Below the pieces are notes generated by a model, which saw only the letters and a program-made list of their open reading frames with translations, did not search any database and had not been told where the DNA came from. This document shows, in pieces, positions 22,077 through 25,662 of a stretch of DNA of 25,662 bases. Position 1 is the first letter of the stretch. Each line of letters begins with the position of its first letter. The stretch is taken from NCBI GenBank assembly GCA_964492925.1, contig CAZBMF010000030.1, positions 1 to 25,662 of the forward strand, in the 5' to 3' direction. The translations under genes were made by a program, and so were the position numbers. The DNA comes from VMCP01 sp964492925 (lineage in GTDB: Bacteria; Bacteroidota; Bacteroidia; NS11-12g; UBA955).

Positions 22077-25000
22077 ATGAAATCAACAATTACTAAACTC
22101 AAACACATGTTGTATTTCGGTGCGATGGCGTGGGGATTTTTCTCGACGAATCAAGCTGAGGCACAAGCGTGTGGAGCCGGATCCCAACATGCTTATGGAT
22201 GCGGAGGATTGTACGGTTACTGCGGAGACATCGACGCGGTGACTGTAAAAAGCAAAGCGGGGGTACTAGCCTCCTACAGCGGTTTAACCTGTACGGGTTC
22301 TGGTGGAAACACTTTTAAAGGTGTATTGAACGCTGGTTCTCCTTTCGATTTAACAGCTGGTGAAGAAATCACCATTGAATTGACTGGTACGGCATGGTCT
22401 GGTTACACCACTAAACCTGGTGTTTGGATTGATGCTAACCGTGATAATTCATTATCTGGTGCTGAGTGTTTGATTGATCCAGGAACTAACAACATTTCTG
22501 GTTTCCAATCATTTACTGTAAAACTACCTTGTTTCAATGCAACTGGTAAATCTTGGTTGCGTTTTAGAGGTACCATGAGTGCTTACACCATGAGCAAAAC
22601 TCAAGGTTGCGGTTCTTTCAGTGGTTACGGTAACGATTTTGACTTAGAGGTAAACTTGAAGGTAGGAACTGCTCCAGTTGCTAACTTTATTGTTCCTACA
22701 GGTCCAAACTGGCAAGGTACCAACGTAAACTTCATTGCTACAAATCCTAACCCAGGTGCTCAGTACAAATGGACGTTCACTGGTGTAAGTTCTGTTTTAA
22801 ATGACAACTCTGCTAAAGGAGTTGCTAAATGGGCTTCTGCTGGTAAATATGATGTGAAAATGTTGGTAGATTATTGCGGTACAGCAGATTCTATCACGAA
22901 ACAAGTAACCATTTCTGCTCCAACTTCAGTTCCTGTTGCCGATTTTATCGCGGAATCAAACGAAGTTGAATTAGGTTTCAATACCACTGTTTTTGATTTA
23001 AGTACAAATGGTCCAACTGGTTGGGCTTGGGAATTGATTACCCCAACTGGTGTAAACAACATGACATACTCTGGACAAAACCCTAAAATGGATTTTGTTG
23101 AAACAGGATGGCATGAAGTATGTTTAGAAGCATCGAATGCAGTTGGTACTTCAAACAAAGTTTGTAAAAAGAGATACATTGAGTGTTTGCCGACCCTAGA
23201 TAACTACTTAGGTCCTCAACACGCAACTACTACCAAATATGGTCGTTTGTTCGACCACGCTGGTCCTACAGCTAACTATTCTAACGGTCGTAAAACTTCA
23301 TTCGACTATTTCCAAATTTTACCTTGTGGTGCAAAAGAGATTCGTATCAAATTCACACAATTAAAATTGGCTGATAACGGTGATATTTTAAGAATTTATG
23401 ATGGTGATCAAGCTGATCCAAATTTTGAGGTTACTCCAAAAATTGGTATCACAAATGCTAACCAATCTTACTACGATACTGCTACAATTAAATTAAAAAG
23501 AGGTGCTGCTTACATTACTTTCGAATCTAATGGTTCTGGTAACGACGCAGGATTTATCATGAACTGGGATTCTGATTTAGAAGCAGCAACTGCTCCTAAA
23601 GCAAAATGGACTACCCAATACAATCCAATTGGTACTGGTGTTGAAGCGGTATTCAAAAACGAATCTGCTAATACTAAAGGTGTTCCTACTTTCCAATGGT
23701 ATGTTGATGGTAGCTTATATTCTATGGGTGAAGAGTTTAGCAATAAATTCACAACTGATGGAAACTATGAAGTGTGCTTAATTGCAACTACTTGTACTGG
23801 TGTAGATACATTCTGCAACTACTTTGAAGCGAAAACTCCTTCTTCAGCTGGTTTGGTAAACTATACCGCTGGCAACTTGCGTCCTGTAATTGGGGAAGTT
23901 GTAACAATCACAACTGAAACTGATTATGCTGACAACTTCGAATGGAGCATATTCCCTACTTCATTTACATTTGAAAACGGTACAAACAAAAATAGCCGTA
24001 ACCCACAAATTAAATTTTCTAAAGGTGGTCCTTACACTTTCACATTAAGTGCTTGGAACTCTTTTGGAACCAAATCTGCTACTGAGAAAAAAGTAATCAA
24101 AAACAAATACGTAATTGTATTGGATTACTGTATTCCTTTGGTGAACATGGTTTCTACTGACGTTGCTGTTAACAATGTTAAAGTAACTGATAAATCTGGT
24201 AAAATTTTGATCGACAATATGTCTGGAAACACCACTGATGCTTACACTGACTTCACTGATACTCGTGTGATGCAAATGACTTATGGTGCTTCTTATGATT
24301 TGACAATAGAAAGAAAAACCAATTCAAATACTGTTAACTACAAAACTTGGATTGACTGGAACATCGATGGTGACTTCGATGATGCAAACGAAGAAGTGTT
24401 GAGCTCTGGTGCTATTACAGGTACTACTGCTTCTGCGAAAATTACTGTTCCGGCATTGGCTAATAGCTTCGAAGGTAAAACTCGTATGCGTGTTGGTGTA
24501 TCTTATGGTGCATTCTCTAATACTCCATGCGGTGTAAACCAAGTGGGTGAGTTCGAAGATTATGCAATTCAATTGGCGAACGATAATCTTCCTCCAACTA
24601 TTACTTTGGTAGGTTCTGATACAATTCGTGTTGAGCGTGGTGCTTCTGTGAACTCTTGCTACGCTGAAGTTGCCTCTAAAACTTTCTCTGCAAACGATGC
24701 TACTGAAGGTGATTTGACTTCTAAAGTTGAAATGGTTTCTGACTTGGATTGTAAAACTTCTGGTGTTTACTCTATCACTTTCAACTTGAAAGATGCTTCT
24801 GGAAACGCTGCTCCTACTAAAACTAGAACAATCATCGTTGTATTGGATAAAACTGGTCCAGCGTTGACATTACAAGGTAACGATACTATCGATATTGAAC
24901 AATGTGGAACTTACACTGAGCCAGGTGCTGTAGCAAATGATGCTATCGATGGTGATTTGACTTCTGCAATCAAAGTTGTAGGTACTGTTGATCCTAGCAA

Positions 25001-25662
25001 AGTTGGTGATTATACAATCACTTACACTGTAAAAGATGCTCAAGCGAACGTTTCTTCTAAAACTCGTTTGGTGCGTGTTCGCGATACACAAAAACCTGGT
25101 ATATACCGTTTAGGTAAGAGAATTACTGATGGTATGACAATTGATGTTCAAATCAACAGTGTATTCGTTGACGATATCTATGCTAACGATCCTTGCAACG
25201 GAAACATCTTCCTTGCTAAGAACGCTGGTTTCTTCGGTGTTGTTAACAACCAAATTCGTAACACTTACCCTATCATCTACAACGCTGTTGACCCTTCTGG
25301 TAACAAAGCAACTGAAGATGGTTACACAATCAACTACCGTGTAGACGATTATATCGCTCCTTACATTGAGTTGAATACTGGTGATACTTTGTATCATGAT
25401 GTAAACTCTGTTTACTCTTCTAGAAGCGTATCTGTAAGCGATAACTACTACCCAGTAAACAAAATTAGTGTTGTAAGAACTGGTAAAGTTGACCCTTATA
25501 CTTTAGGTACTTATGTAGAAACATTTGTAGCTACAGATGAAAGTGGTAACTCTACAACTAAAAAACGTTTCGTAAAAGTTGTTGACCGTTCTGCTCCTCA
25601 AATGACTGCTCCTCCAATGAGTGTTTGTGTTGGTACTCCTTTCTGGGCAATGTCTGGTTTGA
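22077..25662 (+). CDS. Large secreted multidomain surface protein (3' end outside window)
   Basis: The frame from ATG 22077 is open for 1195 codons and runs off the window. A signal peptide ends near QAEAQ (30). Residues about 50-195 form a GEVED-like module with GVWIDANRDNSLSGAE. Next come two PKD-like domains (about 200-280 and 285-378), a CUB-like domain (about 385-500), two more PKD-like segments, then a clear GEVED module with WIDWNIDGDF (758-767) and GEFEDY (824-829). After residue 840 there are DUF5011-like Ig repeats marked by DATEGDLTS, DAIDGDLTS and YTVKDA, at least two certain and two divergent. Such architecture suits a calcium-stabilised adhesin or cell-surface structural protein, and in Bacteroidota these often carry a C-terminal type IX sorting domain, not visible here. 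Heavy use of GGT, GCT, TCT and AAC suggests high expression. Confidence 0.9.
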   Translation, partial: MKSTITKLKHMLYFGAMAWGFFSTNQAEAQACGAGSQHAYGCGGLYGYCGDIDAVTVKSKAGVLASYSGLTCTGSGGNTFKGVLNAGSPFDLTAGEEITIELTGTAWSGYTTKPGVWIDANRDNSLSGAECLIDPGTNNISGFQSFTVKLPCFNATGKSWLRFRGTMSAYTMSKTQGCGSFSGYGNDFDLEVNLKVGTAPVANFIVPTGPNWQGTNVNFIATNPNPGAQYKWTFTGVSSVLNDNSAKGVAKWASAGKYDVKMLVDYCGTADSITKQVTISAPTSVPVADFIAESNEVELGFNTTVFDLSTNGPTGWAWELITPTGVNNMTYSGQNPKMDFVETGWHEVCLEASNAVGTSNKVCKKRYIECLPTLDNYLGPQHATTTKYGRLFDHAGPTANYSNGRKTSFDYFQILPCGAKEIRIKFTQLKLADNGDILRIYDGDQADPNFEVTPKIGITNANQSYYDTATIKLKRGAAYITFESNGSGNDAGFIMNWDSDLEAATAPKAKWTTQYNPIGTGVEAVFKNESANTKGVPTFQWYVDGSLYSMGEEFSNKFTTDGNYEVCLIATTCTGVDTFCNYFEAKTPSSAGLVNYTAGNLRPVIGEVVTITTETDYADNFEWSIFPTSFTFENGTNKNSRNPQIKFSKGGPYTFTLSAWNSFGTKSATEKKVIKNKYVIVLDYCIPLVNMVSTDVAVNNVKVTDKSGKILIDNMSGNTTDAYTDFTDTRVMQMTYGASYDLTIERKTNSNTVNYKTWIDWNIDGDFDDANEEVLSSGAITGTTASAKITVPALANSFEGKTRMRVGVSYGAFSNTPCGVNQVGEFEDYAIQLANDNLPPTITLVGSDTIRVERGASVNSCYAEVASKTFSANDATEGDLTSKVEMVSDLDCKTSGVYSITFNLKDASGNAAPTKTRTIIVVLDKTGPALTLQGNDTIDIEQCGTYTEPGAVANDAIDGDLTSAIKVVGTVDPSKVGDYTITYTVKDAQANVSSKTRLVRVRDTQKPGIYRLGKRITDGMTIDVQINSVFVDDIYANDPCNGNIFLAKNAGFFGVVNNQIRNTYPIIYNAVDPSGNKATEDGYTINYRVDDYIAPYIELNTGDTLYHDVNSVYSSRSVSVSDNYYPVNKISVVRTGKVDPYTLGTYVETFVATDESGNSTTKKRFVKVVDRSAPQMTAPPMSVCVGTPFWAMSGL

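Noticed and set aside
22871..25397. Several minus-strand open frames of 70-100 codons
   Set aside because: All lie opposite the long forward surface-protein frame, which has a signal peptide and recognisable modules; the reverse frames are low-complexity and arise from its biased codon use.
24594..25593. Possible DNA-level tandem repeat in the Ig-like region
   Set aside because: The units share protein motifs (DGDLTS, YTVKDA) but the nucleotide sequences differ, so these are old domain duplications, not a recent or unstable repeat.
1..25662. CRISPR array, tRNA, insertion sequence, prophage or defence system
   Set aside because: I saw no regularly spaced repeats, cloverleaf-like segments, transposase or integrase motifs, or defence-gene signatures on either strand.

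Overview
The window looks like an ordinary chromosomal segment of a Bacteroidota bacterium (AT-rich; class not resolvable from this window). The evidence is a fused SecDF protein, a SusC/SusD pair, a Bacteroidota-type LptD, many TAATG and ATGA gene junctions with little Shine-Dalgarno signal, and a very large secreted multidomain protein of the kind usually exported by the type IX secretion system.

Layout. Positions 1-6510 (+) form a tight run: the 3' part of purL, an FAD-dependent amino-acid-oxidase-like enzyme (1-nt overlap), a small secreted protein of unknown function, a PolX-like protein whose polymerase catalytic aspartates are gone while its PHP phosphoesterase site is intact, and a family 9 glycosyltransferase (both last junctions are 4-nt ATGA overlaps). 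Next come secDF (6592-9534) and lysA (9596-10807), separated by a strong intrinsic terminator lying almost on the lysA start. A perfect palindrome at 10834-10867 serves as a two-way terminator between lysA and the convergent sus-like operon.

That operon (16573 down to 10889, - strand) reads SusC-like receptor, SusD-like lipoprotein, DUF5004-like lipoprotein, and a secreted protein with an apparent internal duplication. It contains no degradative enzyme or regulator, and its SusC lacks the usual N-terminal carboxypeptidase-regulatory-like domain. Upstream on the same strand are lptD, a peroxiredoxin and a secreted FGE/SUMF1-fold protein without the catalytic cysteines. Divergent from lptD is a zinc N-acetylmuramoyl-L-alanine amidase. 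From 22077 to the window end runs one unbroken, unfinished reading frame of at least 1195 codons encoding a surface protein with GEVED-like, PKD-like, CUB-like and DUF5011-like modules.

Common theme: much of the segment serves the cell envelope (glycosyltransferase, SecDF, LptD, amidase, SusCD, large surface protein) next to housekeeping purine and lysine genes. I see no tRNA, rRNA, CRISPR array, insertion sequence, phage gene or defence cassette. The most unusual items are the polymerase-dead PolX, the short SusC in an enzyme-free operon with an E. coli-like promoter, and the long surface protein with a codon-use break near its start. I do not see a clearly new biological system.
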